Source of the DNA: Bacillota bacterium
GTDB taxonomy: Bacteria; Bacillota; Clostridia; TANB77; UBA1234
Assembly (NCBI GenBank): GCA_016280725.1
Contig: JAEEHF010000036.1
Coordinates: forward strand, 1 to 64,000
Length of the DNA: 64,000 nucleotides
Direction: 5' to 3'
Shown: positions 42,065 to 51,859 of the stretch, one piece after another
Layout: each line of letters starts with the position of its first letter
How positions within the stretch are numbered: position 1 is the first letter of the stretch
Program-made: the position numbers and the translations under genes
Notes under the pieces: model-generated
Told to the model about the DNA's origin: nothing
The model's database searches: none
Seen by the model: the letters and a program-made list of their open reading frames with translations, nothing else

Positions 42065-42149
42065 AAAAGCACCTCATACGTCTAGATTATCACACATTAA
42101 TTGTACCCCAAATACAGAATTCAAGGTATTATGTAACGAAAACTTAATA

Positions 42150-42389
42150 TTACAAGTCTTCGTCAAACTCAACTGTAAGATACCATCCAACGTCACTGCT
42201 TGCTTCTATCTTAGTAATTACGCCATTTTTCGTTTTTAATCTTTTGGAAAGTGGGATATTTGCTGACATTGCAACCGCCGGTTCAATAACATAGTACCAG
42301 CTGGTTGGAAGTGGAAACTCAACAACTTCAACCTTATCTCCCTCTTTTACAAGGTCTGGTCTTTCCATTTTAAATATTAAACTTCTCAT
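42150..42389 (-). CDS. Hypothetical 79-aa beta-rich protein
   Basis: A small protein with a KOW/SH3-like feel: [53 protein letters not shown] precedes the ATG. It follows prfB by 11 bases, so likely co-transcribed. Function unknown. Confidence 0.6.
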   Translation of the reverse strand: MRSLIFKMERPDLVKEGDKVEVVEFPLPTSWYYVIEPAVAMSANIPLSKRLKTKNGVITKIEASSDVGWYLTVEFDEDL

Positions 42390-42400
42390 TTGTACCTTCT

Positions 42401-43505
42401 TTACTTAACAATACTTTTTAAATAGCAGTCTATAAATCCGTCTATTTCACCATCCATAACCGCTTCAACATTTCCTACTTCGTAATTTGTTCTGTGATCT
42501 TTAACAAGTGTATATGGGCAAAATACATAGGATCTAATTTGACTTCCCCAAGCTATTTCTCTTTGAATTCCCTTTAAATCTTCGATTTTTTCCTTGTTTT
42601 CTCTTTCTTTTAGTTCTATAAGCTTGGAAATAAGCATTTTCATAGCATATTCTCTGTTTTGTATCTGAGAACGCTGTGTTTGACATGATACTATTATATT
42701 TGTTGGAATATGCGTTATTCTAATAGCAGACTCTGTTTTATTAACATGTTGTCCGCCGGCTCCAGAAGAACGATAAGTATCAACCTTTAAATCCTCTGGA
42801 TTAATGGTTACATTAATAGAATCATCTACCTCTGGAATTACTTCAACTGAGGCAAAAGATGTATGTCTTCTACCTCCAGAATCAAATGGTGAAATTCTAA
42901 CTAATCTATGAACTCCACTCTCACCTTTTAGATATCCATAAGCATACATACCAACAACTCTAAAGGTAACACTTTTTATTCCAGCAACGTCGCCATCTAA
43001 ATAATCAATTTCTTCTAGCTTAAAAGAATTCTTCTCGCACCACATATTATACATTCTGTAAAGCATTTGTGCCCAATCTTGTGACTCTGTTCCACCAGCT
43101 CCGGGATGAATTGTAATAATTGCATTATTTTTATCATGTGGGCCAGATAGCAAGTTTTCTATTTCTAATTTTTCCACAAGCTTATTTATTCTTTTAAAGC
43201 TTTTTATTGATTCTTGGCCTAATTCTTCATCATTTTCCTCATTTGCAAGCTCTATCATAGTTTCTAAATCATCAATTTCGGTTTTTATATGTTCAAATGA
43301 AGTAACCTTCTCCTTAAGTTGTTTTATCTCTTGTAAAACACTATTACTGTGCTCTTGATCATTCCAAAAATCAGAAGAACTAACCTCGCCTTCAAGCGAA
43401 GTTAGTCTCTCTTTCTTTTTGGATATGTCAAAGAGACTCACCCAATTCTGCAATACGATCTTTTAGAGCTTTAAGCTTTGGTAATATCTCTTCAAGTTCT
43501 ATCAC
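42401..43505 (-). CDS. prfB: Peptide chain release factor 2, with the classical programmed +1 frameshift
   Basis: RF2 terminates at UGA and UAA. The ORF track shows only the long second frame from MQNWVSLFD. The true N-terminus is a GTG at 43505: [25 protein letters not shown], then TGA (43428-43430). The site CTT TGA C with an upstream SD-like GGGTGAG is the well-known autoregulatory prfB frameshift, leading into [15 protein letters not shown]. The GGQ motif is in [22 protein letters not shown]. The full protein is about 367 aa. Confidence 0.96.
43428..43433 (-). promoter_or_regulatory. prfB programmed +1 frameshift site
   Basis: CTT TGA with a C after it and GGGTGAG upstream on the minus strand, as in most bacterial prfB genes. 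It senses RF2 level. Confidence 0.93.
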
Positions 43506-43520
43506 TATTGTCACATCCTT

Positions 43521-44858
43521 TTATCTATATTTATCTAAATTGAAAAATTTCGTGTACTCTCCACGCCATGCAAGTTCAACAGTTCCAACAGAGCCTGCCC
43601 TGTTTTTAGCAAGTATAATCTCGGCAACATTTTTCTTCTCTGTTTCTGGATTGTAAAAATCATCTCTATATATAAACAAAACTATATCGGCGTCCTGCTC
43701 TATAGAACCAGATTCACGAAGGTCAGAAAGTAATGGCCTATGATCCTCTCTAGAATCAGGGCCACGGCTTAACTGAGAAGCTGCAATAATTGGAACTCCT
43801 ATTTCTTTTGCAAGCATTTTTAAAGACCTTGATATATCTGATATATCTTGTTGTCTATTGCTATTTGCTTTGTTTCCTGCATTCATAAGCTGTAAATAGT
43901 CTATTACAATTAAACCAATGTCATATTCCATTTTTAGTTTTCTACAACGTGCTCTAAGTTCTAGCGGAGTATATCCAACAGAATCATCAAGGAATATTTT
44001 TGCCTCTGACACAGTTCCAGATGCATTAGTAAGATTAATCCAGTCGTTATCTTCTAGCTTACCACTTCTAATCTTTTGGCTATCTACCATTGCTTCAGAA
44101 GCTAAAATTCTTCCTGCTAACTCTTCCTTAGACATTTCGAGACTAAAATATACTACTGCTTTATTTGCCTTAAGAGCAGCATTCGTAGCAAGATTTAGCA
44201 TGAATGCAGACTTACCCATACCTGGTCTACCTGCAACAATAATAAGCTGACCTGGGCAAAATCCTAAAGTCTTATTATCTAAATCAACAAAACCTGATGT
44301 AACACCAACTAAAGAACCATCTCTTTTTGATAGTTCTTCTAAATTGTTAAAAGTATCAATCAAAACCTTAGAAATTGGACTATACGTTTTTTGACTCTTT
44401 TTCTCCGAAATAGCAAAAATATTCTTTTCTGCTCTTTCAAGTATTGCCTCAACTTCTTCAGTTCCATCATAACTTAATTTTGTAATCTCATTAGAACTAG
44501 AAATTAATCTCCTAAGCACAGATTTAGCTTCAACTATCCTCGCATAGCTTTCAACGTTAGCAATTGAGTACATAGGATTGTTTAATGATACTAAATATTC
44601 AAATCCATTTACGGTATCGTATTTCCCCCTAATTTCAAGCTGTGACTTTAAAGTTAATAAGTCAATCGGTTCATTTTTATTGTAAAGATCTATCATAGCA
44701 CTATAAATCTCAGCATGCTCTGCTTTGTAAAAGTCATCAGCAGAAAGAATTTCAATAGCTGTAAGAATAGCGTTTTTGTCTACAAGCATTGAACCAAGAA
44801 CCGCTTGTTCAGCTTCCGAATCATATGGAGGTAATCTACTAATCAAATTTTCATTCAT
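43521..44858 (-). CDS. dnaB: Replicative DNA helicase DnaB
   Basis: Hexameric fork helicase. N-terminal helical domain (PPYDSEAEQAVLGSMLVDK), RecA-like core with Walker A GRPGMGKSA and Walker B IVIDYLQLM, and a conserved C-terminus (DLRESGSIEQDADIVLFIYR). Length of 445 aa is normal. Lies between rplI and prfB, as often seen in Firmicutes (rplI-dnaB). Confidence 0.97.
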   Translation of the reverse strand: MNENLISRLPPYDSEAEQAVLGSMLVDKNAILTAIEILSADDFYKAEHAEIYSAMIDLYNKNEPIDLLTLKSQLEIRGKYDTVNGFEYLVSLNNPMYSIANVESYARIVEAKSVLRRLISSSNEITKLSYDGTEEVEAILERAEKNIFAISEKKSQKTYSPISKVLIDTFNNLEELSKRDGSLVGVTSGFVDLDNKTLGFCPGQLIIVAGRPGMGKSAFMLNLATNAALKANKAVVYFSLEMSKEELAGRILASEAMVDSQKIRSGKLEDNDWINLTNASGTVSEAKIFLDDSVGYTPLELRARCRKLKMEYDIGLIVIDYLQLMNAGNKANSNRQQDISDISRSLKMLAKEIGVPIIAASQLSRGPDSREDHRPLLSDLRESGSIEQDADIVLFIYRDDFYNPETEKKNVAEIILAKNRAGSVGTVELAWRGEYTKFFNLDKYR

Positions 44859-44882
44859 ACCTACTGCCTCTTAAATAATTTT

Positions 44883-45329
44883 CTATTCTGGTACTACATT
44901 AACTTTTATAATACCAGAAACCCCTTCAAATAGTTTTATTTCGATGTTATATACACCAAGAGTTTTAATCGAATCATCTAAAACTATTTTTTTCTTGTCT
45001 ACTTCAGCATAGTATTTTTTATTAAAAGCATCTGCAATATCTTTTGCAGTAATACTTCCAAATGTTTTTCCGTTTTCTCCTGCTTTAATTTTAAAGATTA
45101 ATTCATAGCCCTTCATTTTTTCAGCAAGCTCTTTTGCTTGAGCTATTCCCATATCTTTTTTATATTTATTTGCTTCTTGCTTAGTCTTTAGTTCATTCAT
45201 ATTTTGTGCATCAGCAATTACTGCCAATTTCTTAGGCAAAAGATAGTTTCTTGCATAACCATCTGAAGCATCAAGAATTTGTCCCTTTTTCCCAACAGAC
45301 TTAATATCTTGTAATAAAATAACTTTCAT
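44883..45329 (-). CDS. rplI: Ribosomal protein bL9
   Basis: A 148-aa large-subunit protein that binds 23S rRNA. The N-terminal globular domain reads MKVILLQDIKSVGKKGQILDASDGYARNYLLPKKLA, followed by a long helix and a C-terminal domain (GKTFGSITAKDIADAF). GGAGG upstream. Follows gdpP by 30 bases in the common gdpP-rplI-dnaB cluster. Confidence 0.97.
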   Translation of the reverse strand: MKVILLQDIKSVGKKGQILDASDGYARNYLLPKKLAVIADAQNMNELKTKQEANKYKKDMGIAQAKELAEKMKGYELIFKIKAGENGKTFGSITAKDIADAFNKKYYAEVDKKKIVLDDSIKTLGVYNIEIKLFEGVSGIIKVNVVPE

Positions 45330-45359
45330 ATTTGACCTCCAAATGAAAATATTAGTATT

Positions 45360-47348
45360 CTAATCTTTTGTATCTATTGACTCATTAATAGCCTCAATCA
45401 GTTGTTCTTTTGCTTCATCTAAAGTTGCATCATGAACTTGTGCACCAGCAACTGTTTGATGTCCGCCACCACCAAGTTTTTCCAAAACTAGTTGAACATT
45501 TACTCCGCCATTTGAACGCCCACTAATATTTATAAAATCACCCATATCAGCTAATACAAATGAGGTTTCAATTCCGTTAAGTGAGATTAACTCATCTGCA
45601 GCTTGTGCAGCAATTTGCATAGCGTTTGAACTTTTATCATTACATATTGCGATTGCAACATCTTGATGGACTTTTTCTGCGGTCTTTATTACATCTGCAA
45701 CAGCAACATAAGTATCTATATCATTATCAAATAGTTTCTTTACAGTTGAAACATCTACACCTAACTTTTTAAGATATGCTGCGGCTTCAAACGTACGCAC
45801 ACCTGTTTTAAAAGTAAAGTTTTTAGTATCAGTTAGTATTCCAGCATATAAGGCCTCTGCCTCTACTTGAGGAACTTCAACTTTATCGCTTAAATATTGA
45901 ATTACTTCTGTAACAAGTTCAGATGCAGAAGATGCATACACTTCATGGAAAGTAAGAGTAGGATCTGAGATAAACTCTGCACTACGTCTATGATGATCAA
46001 TCAATACAATTTTTGTACCCTTTTCTAGGAACGATGGTTCTTCAACATAGTCTGTTTTATGAGTATCAGTAACAACAACTAAAGTGTCTTGAGAAATCTT
46101 AGAAAGCATTTCATCAGTTGTTAAGAAAACATTATCGTAAGCCTTTTCTTTATTCAATCGCTTTAAAAAGCCATCTAGGCCAATACCCTTACCATTAAAT
46201 AAAATGTATGCTTCCTTTCCAAGTGACTTTGCTATTCTATATATTCCAAGCGCTGAGCCCAAACAATCGGCATCTGGATTCTTATGTCCTATAATACAAA
46301 CATTTTTAGACTCAATAATTAGTTCCTCTAAAGCTTGTGCAACAACTCTTGATTTAACCTTAGTATGCTTTTCTAATTCTTTAGACTTACCACCGAAGAA
46401 TTCGTATTTAGTATCTGTTTTTATTATTGCTTGATCTCCACCACGACCTAAAGCAATGTCAATAGTTGAAAAAGCATTGCGAAATTTTTCTGCTTTTGAA
46501 GCATTATCATTAACAACAGCAATGCTTAAAGTTACAGGTATTTTATTGCTAAAAGCAATGTTTTTTACAGCGTCTAGCACTTCAAATTTATTCTCAGCAA
46601 ATTGTTTAAGGTATTTTCGCTCAAAAGAAATCAAAAACTTATTTCTATCTAATCGTGTAAAAATACCTCCTGTTGGCTCATACCAATTTCTAAGCTCTTT
46701 TTCTATAAGAGCAATTAGCTGTGTTCTTTCGTTATCATTTACCCCTTGAATAACTTCATCATAGTTGTCAACTAGAATAATGCCTATGCAGTCTTTTTGA
46801 TCTTCATAAGCTTTGTACAATCTATAATAATCTGTTTTATCTATGAAGTATAGCATGATATTTTTGCTAACATTTCCTCTTTTGCGGATGTTAACCATAT
46901 TACCTAATATTGCAAAATGCTTATCATGAATACTCTTTTCGATTGATATTTCGTTTGAAGAATCAATAGATTTCTCATTCAAGTCTTTAACTAAATTTTC
47001 AATAAATTTTTCTTTATTAAGTCCTTTTAAAAGTTCATCCAAATGGCTATTATTCCACAATATTTCACCTTGATTATTCATAATCAAAGAAGGAATAGGA
47101 AAATCAAGCAAACTGTCATCTGCAGAAAGCCTTAGCATAAAACTATCTAAGTTTTTAACAATTTTATCGATTTGATTTTTTCTTCTTTTAAAAGTGAAAA
47201 ATAGTATGCTTGCAAATATAATAATTGAGCCAATAATTGTTAAAAATGTTGGCTTTATTACACAAATAGTTATTAATAATAGCAAGATAACTAACAAATA
47301 AATACGATAGTTTTTTACAAAAATCTCATTAGCTTTAATCTTTCGCAT
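45360..47348 (-). CDS. gdpP: Cyclic-di-AMP phosphodiesterase GdpP
   Basis: Membrane enzyme that degrades c-di-AMP, controlling turgor and wall stress. Two N-terminal membrane helices (about 13-50), a PAS-like region, a degenerate GGDEF domain (about 170-300) and a DHH/DHHA1 phosphodiesterase domain: GHKNPDADCLGSALG, VVVTDTHKTD, VLIDHHRRS, and GGGGHQTVAGAQV at the end. Length of 662 aa fits GdpP. GGAGGG before the ATG. Confidence 0.95.
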   Translation of the reverse strand: MRKIKANEIFVKNYRIYLLVILLLLITICVIKPTFLTIIGSIIIFASILFFTFKRRKNQIDKIVKNLDSFMLRLSADDSLLDFPIPSLIMNNQGEILWNNSHLDELLKGLNKEKFIENLVKDLNEKSIDSSNEISIEKSIHDKHFAILGNMVNIRKRGNVSKNIMLYFIDKTDYYRLYKAYEDQKDCIGIILVDNYDEVIQGVNDNERTQLIALIEKELRNWYEPTGGIFTRLDRNKFLISFERKYLKQFAENKFEVLDAVKNIAFSNKIPVTLSIAVVNDNASKAEKFRNAFSTIDIALGRGGDQAIIKTDTKYEFFGGKSKELEKHTKVKSRVVAQALEELIIESKNVCIIGHKNPDADCLGSALGIYRIAKSLGKEAYILFNGKGIGLDGFLKRLNKEKAYDNVFLTTDEMLSKISQDTLVVVTDTHKTDYVEEPSFLEKGTKIVLIDHHRRSAEFISDPTLTFHEVYASSASELVTEVIQYLSDKVEVPQVEAEALYAGILTDTKNFTFKTGVRTFEAAAYLKKLGVDVSTVKKLFDNDIDTYVAVADVIKTAEKVHQDVAIAICNDKSSNAMQIAAQAADELISLNGIETSFVLADMGDFINISGRSNGGVNVQLVLEKLGGGGHQTVAGAQVHDATLDEAKEQLIEAINESIDTKD

Positions 47349-47443
47349 ACCAACCCTCCAAACGGTTTTTGTCTAAATAAAATTTTATTACTAACAACCC
47401 TTAAAGTCAATCTAAGCAGTATACATAAAATCCGTACTAATTT

Positions 47444-47632
47444 CTATAGATGTTTAACTTTCTTTATCATTTTTAGAGCTTTAGGCCTCTCAATCATGAT
47501 CATATGACCACATGTAGTACATTTCATTTTAAAATCGACACCAACTCTTAGTATTTCCCATTCATGTCCACCACATGGATGACCTTTTTTTGATTCAATT
47601 ATGTCTCCTACTTTTATGTCTACTTGTTCCAT
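47444..47632 (-). CDS. DUF951 family small protein
   Basis: A 62-aa protein matching the DUF951 pattern: VDIKVGDIIESKKGHPCGGHEWEI, then MKCTTCGHMIMIERPK. The cysteines probably bind zinc. It is a conserved Firmicutes protein of unknown role, often near translation or replication genes. GGAGG four bases before ATG. Confidence 0.85.
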   Translation of the reverse strand: MEQVDIKVGDIIESKKGHPCGGHEWEILRVGVDFKMKCTTCGHMIMIERPKALKMIKKVKHL

Positions 47633-47642
47633 AATTCCTCCA

Positions 47643-48500
47643 CTAGATTTCTATAATGGTATCATTTAAATATTCCATTATTGTGCCTTCTGTTTCAAAA
47701 ATGATTTTGTAACTAATTAATTCTTGAGTATCTTTTCCATACTTTTTATTCACAGCATTAATTCCGTATTTTCCATCTCCAATAATTGGAAAACCAACAT
47801 ATGCTAAATGTGCCCTGATCTGGTGTGTCCTTCCAGTTATAAGTTCAACTTCAAGCAGTGATGTGTTGTCTTTATACTTTTTTAAAAGTTTATACTTTGT
47901 TGTTATTTTAACGTAACCCTTTTTAGGTGTATTAGAAATAATTACTATGCTCTTTTTGCTATCTTTAAATAAGTAGTCATTTAATGTATCCTCTTTTTTG
48001 GAAGGAATACCATATACATGCGCTTTATAATATTTATGAATTCTTCTTTCTTTTATTAGCTTTGTCATAATTAGCTCTGCATCACTATTTTTAGCAAATA
48101 TAACTAAGCCTTCTGTATTTCTATCAAGTCTGTGACAAGCCCTAATAAAATCAGAATTAATGTATTCTTTTAATAGCTTTTCCAAGGAATTATTCCCCTG
48201 AATTTCAATATTTGCAGGCTTATTATAAATAATTATATTATTATCATCATATACAATTCTCTTTTTTTCTATTGAGCTAATTTTGCGCTCTCCATTTAGC
48301 AATTCATCACTTATATAAACACTAATTGTATCTCCAGTTGATATAGATACATCTTCTGTAATACGCTTATCGTTTATACGAATATCTTTATTCCTAAGCG
48401 CTTTAAATAGAGTATTTTGATTTAGTTTTGGATATTTACTTCGTATAAAAGAAATAACTTTTTTGTTATTTCCTTTTTCATCCACTATAAGTTTAACCAT
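47643..48500 (-). CDS. RluD-family rRNA pseudouridine synthase
   Basis: A 285-aa pseudouridine synthase with an S4-like N-terminal domain (LNQNTLFKALRNKDIRINDK). The catalytic motif is HRLDRNTEGLVIFAK, with the catalytic Asp, and the RluA/RluD C-terminal motif is LITGRTHQIRAHLAYVGFPIIGD. Converts specific uridines of 23S rRNA. The exact subfamily (RluC or RluD) cannot be decided. AAGGAG before ATG. Confidence 0.9.
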   Translation of the reverse strand: MVKLIVDEKGNNKKVISFIRSKYPKLNQNTLFKALRNKDIRINDKRITEDVSISTGDTISVYISDELLNGERKISSIEKKRIVYDDNNIIIYNKPANIEIQGNNSLEKLLKEYINSDFIRACHRLDRNTEGLVIFAKNSDAELIMTKLIKERRIHKYYKAHVYGIPSKKEDTLNDYLFKDSKKSIVIISNTPKKGYVKITTKYKLLKKYKDNTSLLEVELITGRTHQIRAHLAYVGFPIIGDGKYGINAVNKKYGKDTQELISYKIIFETEGTIMEYLNDTIIEI

Positions 48501-48518
48501 TTCTACTCCTTCAATGAT

Positions 48519-49163
48519 TTAGTAGTTAGTCTTATATGCTTCCAGCCTTTTAATCTTTGTACCTTTTTCAACAAACTTAGACTCATATTCAGTTTGAACA
48601 TTTTCTTCAATCATATTGTTATATAAATCATACGTCACGTTCTCAAGCCTAAACCCTGCTTCTTTAAATGACTCAATTGAATATGAAAACAAGCTATCAT
48701 TATCAGTTTTTTGAAAAATCTGTTGTTCACCTTTAAAGATAGATGTATATCTTTCCAAAAATTGAGGAGATGTAAGCCTTCTTTTTGCATGTTTAGCTTT
48801 TGGCCATGGATCAGAAAAATTCAAATATATTCTCGATATTTCTTTTTCAAAAACTGAATTAATCTCTGTTGCATCCATCCTAATTATTCTTAAATTAACT
48901 GGTGCATTTTCAAGTTTTTCTAACTTTTTAACTGCCTTAAATATGACACTGTCGTACATTTCAATTCCAATATAGTTTATCTCTGGATGATTAATTGCCA
49001 TTTTTATAATAAAATCTCCTCTACCCATTCCAATCTCAATGTGTATAGGATTAGTATTTTTAAATTCATTATTCCAATTTGATTTAATTTTTTCTGGGTT
49101 TTGGATTACATAATGCGATTTTTCTATATATTCCCCTGCCCCTGGAATGTTTTTAAGTCTCAT
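48519..49163 (-). CDS. trmB: tRNA (guanine-N7-)-methyltransferase
   Basis: SAM-dependent enzyme making m7G46 in tRNA. HIEIGMGRGDFIIKMA is the SAM site and IYLNFSDPWPKAKHAKRRLT is the TrmB signature. About 214 aa from ATG 49163. The ORF-track start at 49178 is rejected because the GGGGGA ribosome binding site lies inside it. Confidence 0.95.
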   Translation of the reverse strand: MRLKNIPGAGEYIEKSHYVIQNPEKIKSNWNNEFKNTNPIHIEIGMGRGDFIIKMAINHPEINYIGIEMYDSVIFKAVKKLEKLENAPVNLRIIRMDATEINSVFEKEISRIYLNFSDPWPKAKHAKRRLTSPQFLERYTSIFKGEQQIFQKTDNDSLFSYSIESFKEAGFRLENVTYDLYNNMIEENVQTEYESKFVEKGTKIKRLEAYKTNY

Positions 49164-49181
49164 ATTTCCCCCAAACATATA

Positions 49182-49210
49182 TTGCTATTTGCTAACCTAT
49201 ATTATATAAT
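49182..49210 (+). promoter_or_regulatory. Promoter of the small membrane-protein gene
   Basis: -35 TTGCTA, 17-base spacer, -10 TATAAT, with AAGGAGG further downstream before the ATG at 49257. Confidence 0.75.
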
Positions 49211-49256
49211 ATGAAGCACAGTTTATCAATAACTGACACGTTAAGGAGGAATTAAA

Positions 49257-49562
49257 ATGAAGAAAATCGCATTATTTTTAATAGCTATGATTCTATTTAG
49301 TTATTCAGTTGTATTTGCAGATATAATCAACCCAGATACTGTTAACAGTGGTGAAGAACAAGTCGTTGAAGAAGTTGAAACAGTTGTAGAAGACGTTACA
49401 ACTCCATCTGGTTCTACTATTGAAGAAGCTACAAATGAAATAGCTAACGAGATTGAAACTGAACCAGTTGTTACAGAAAAATCACCTAGTCCTTTAGGTG
49501 CTGTTATCGCAATCGTTGTAGTTCTAGTAATCGTTCTATTAGTTGCATTTATAGCTAAATAA
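49257..49562 (+). CDS. Small secreted, C-terminally membrane-anchored acidic protein
   Basis: A 101-aa protein with a signal peptide (about 1-21, ...VVFA), an extended Glu/Thr/Val-rich external region (about 22-75) and a C-terminal membrane helix (AVIAIVVVLVIVLLVAFIA) ending in Lys. No known family. The architecture suggests a small cell-envelope spacer or stress protein. Strong promoter, AAGGAGG and its own terminator indicate a monocistronic gene. Confidence 0.75.
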   Translation: MKKIALFLIAMILFSYSVVFADIINPDTVNSGEEQVVEEVETVVEDVTTPSGSTIEEATNEIANEIETEPVVTEKSPSPLGAVIAIVVVLVIVLLVAFIAK

Positions 49563-49583
49563 AAATCAATAATATAATAAAAA

Positions 49584-49609
49584 ACGGTGGAATTAAAATA
49601 TTCCACCGT
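49584..49609. terminator. Bidirectional terminator between the small membrane protein gene and murJ
   Basis: ACGGTGGAAT/ATTCCACCGT stem. The plus strand continues CTTTTTTT and the minus strand TTTTTTATT. The conventional murJ frame would run straight through this hairpin; the +1 frame stops in its loop. Confidence 0.9.
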
Positions 49610-51106
49610 CTTTTTTTGGTCAAAGTTCCAAATAAAAATGTTAACAAAACATAAGTTATTGATCCTAGTCCAACACCTAAAATTACCCTAATTATTATAT
49701 TTGCAGAAACAAGCATCTTATTTGCAAAAAGAATTACAAAAAGCATTGCAGCCGAGGAAATAATTGTTTTAAGCAAATATATTGCAACTTCTTTATTAAA
49801 TATCCCCTTAGATTTATGATTCATAGATAATGATAGAATAATAGCATTTAGAATTGCACAAACAGCCGTAGATAGTGCAAGTCCAAGATAAGCAAGCTTT
49901 GTGTTTCCTAAAACATAACATAGTATAAAATTGGAGATAACTATAATTATTCCAACTATTAGTGGAGTTTTTGTATCTTGCTTAGCATAGAAAGCTTTAT
50001 TCATAATTTCCACAATACCTGCACCAATAATACCTATAGCATAATACTTAAGAGCATCTGCAGTAAGAAGTGTTGAAGTTGCAGTAAACTCTCCTCTTTC
50101 ATATAGTAAACGAACGATATCCTCGCTATAAATCATTATACCAACAGTAAGAGGAATTAATAAATAGGCTATCATTTTAATTGCATTCTTAAGTGTATTA
50201 ATGTACTCCGTCTTGTCTTCACTAGAGTTTGCTCTTGAAAGCTCTGGAAAAATTACGTTTCCGATAGCATATGAAAATATTCCATAAATTACAATGTACA
50301 ATTTGTAAGAATACTCAAGTGCAGAAACTGCACCATCACCCTTTCCAGAAGCAAAGCTCATGGATACTAAACTGTTAATCGGTATAACTGCTGTACTAAT
50401 TAGAATTGGAATAGCAAGCTTAAATACCTTTTTTATGTTTTCATCCTTAAAATTTATTGAAAACTTAAAACTGTATCCAAATTTTTTAGCAAATGGAATC
50501 TGGATTAAAAACTGTAAAGCCCACGCAATTACAATCGCATAACAAACTCCATGAATTCCTGTTTTATTGCTAAACAGTAGTAAGAATAGTATTACAAAAA
50601 GATTTGATATGGCAGAAGTTCCAGCTGGAACATTAAACTCACCATAACTTTGCAAAAGCCCTATAAACGAAAATGCTAACGCTGTAAAAATTATCATAGG
50701 GAATGTTATTCTAACAAGTTCTGTTGTTAGTATATGTGTTTGTTCATCAAAACCACCAGCGAATATTTTTACAAACATAGGAGCAAATAAGACACCAATA
50801 ACAGATATAAGCGTAGCAACAACAGCGATTATATTTACAAAATTGTTAGCAAATTTATTGGCATTCTCTTTGCCGCTTTTTCTGCATGATTTCATTAAAA
50901 ACCGGTATAAACGTTGAGACTATCGATGAGCTTAGGACAATATCTACTATTTGAGTTGGTATTTTTATTGCAGCAAAATAAGCTGTTGCGTCAAGTCCTG
51001 TACCATAATACTTAGCAAATACAATATCCCTAAGTAGGCCCAAAACTTTCGAAACAGCTGTTATTATAAACACCATACTCAAAGTTTTAAAAATACCTTT
51101 TTTCAT
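49593..51106 (-). CDS. murJ: Lipid II flippase MurJ, with two in-frame CGG sites
   Basis: MATE-like polytopic membrane flippase for peptidoglycan precursor. The ORF track splits it into 83 aa and 446 aa. Frame one (MKKGIFKTLSMVFIITAVSKVLGLLRD) reads ...FNEIMQKK then CGG (50873-50875). Dropping the extra C gives MQKKGKENANKFANNFVNII, continuous with frame two, for a protein of about 500 aa. A second CGG near the end (49606-49608) would, by the same rule, give KKRGGIF and stop inside the terminator loop rather than reading on through it. ATG at 51106 overlaps the scpA stop (ATGA). Confidence 0.9.
49605..49608 (-). other. Second CGG site of murJ, at the C-terminus
   Basis: Minus-strand reading is AAA AAA AGA C GGT GGA ATA TTT TAA. 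The 0-frame runs 17 more codons through the terminator and into the 3' end of the convergent gene. Confidence 0.55.
50872..50875 (-). other. First CGG site of murJ
   Basis: Minus-strand reading is CAG AAA AAG C GGC AAA GAG AAT. The 0-frame ends six codons later in TAA; the +1 frame is the conserved MurJ frame. Confidence 0.75.
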
Positions 51107-51846
51107 TTATTGCTCCTAGTTCTTGCTATTTTTTCTACATTAATATCTCCAAAAAGTGTATCTTGTGTAACTTTTATCCTACTCATTTTTGATAATTCCA
51201 ATAAGCTAAGAAAAGCAGTAACTACTTCAGCCTTTTCTTGCTTTTTCGTTGAAAAGAATTTATTAAAAATGAATTTTGGTTTCTTTAGTAAATATCTAAT
51301 AATTTCCCTAATCTTGCTTTGTACCGTAAATCTTTCAGATACCGCAAGCCTTTTTATATTGTCTGCTTGTAAATTCTTTTTATCAGTCTCTTTTCTAACA
51401 ATTTCCCTATATATATCTGGTATTACCTCTTTAGAAAATTCTTTTGTAAGTTTGCTCTTAGGCAAATCTATCTTAGAAGGTAATTTATATAATCTCTTAT
51501 AATAAGTATTTAACCTATCTCTAAATGAAAATGTGCACTCTTTATAACGCTTATATTCAACCAATAATTTTACAAGATCAAATTCATCATCTTCTTGTTC
51601 TGCCTGAATATTATCGTTTGGTAATAGGCTCTTTGATTTAAGATAGATTAGCTTTGAAGCCATAACTATGAATTCACTTGTAACTTCAAGGTTCATTTCT
51701 TGCATTTTTTTAAGATACTCCAAATACTGGTCTGTAATAACAGATATTTGAATATCTAAAATATCCATCTTGTTTTTTTCGATGAGATGCATTAATAAAT
51801 CAAGCGGTCCCTCAAAGTTTTCTATTTTAACACTAATTTTTTCCAT
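51103..51846 (-). CDS. scpA: Segregation and condensation protein ScpA
   Basis: Kleisin subunit that bridges SMC for chromosome condensation. The N-terminus IENFEGPLDLLMHLIEKNKMDILDI is the ScpA signature; the C-terminal winged-helix ends TAFLSLLELSKMSRIKVTQDTLFGDINV. 247 aa, normal. scpB is not within the window. It overlaps murJ by four bases. Confidence 0.95.
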   Translation of the reverse strand: MEKISVKIENFEGPLDLLMHLIEKNKMDILDIQISVITDQYLEYLKKMQEMNLEVTSEFIVMASKLIYLKSKSLLPNDNIQAEQEDDEFDLVKLLVEYKRYKECTFSFRDRLNTYYKRLYKLPSKIDLPKSKLTKEFSKEVIPDIYREIVRKETDKKNLQADNIKRLAVSERFTVQSKIREIIRYLLKKPKFIFNKFFSTKKQEKAEVVTAFLSLLELSKMSRIKVTQDTLFGDINVEKIARTRSNK

Positions 51847-51859
51847 TTTGTCTCCAAAA

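Noticed and set aside
43401-43505. prfB counted as another CGG recoding case
   Set aside because: It uses the classical CTT TGA C site with an SD-like element; there is no CGG.
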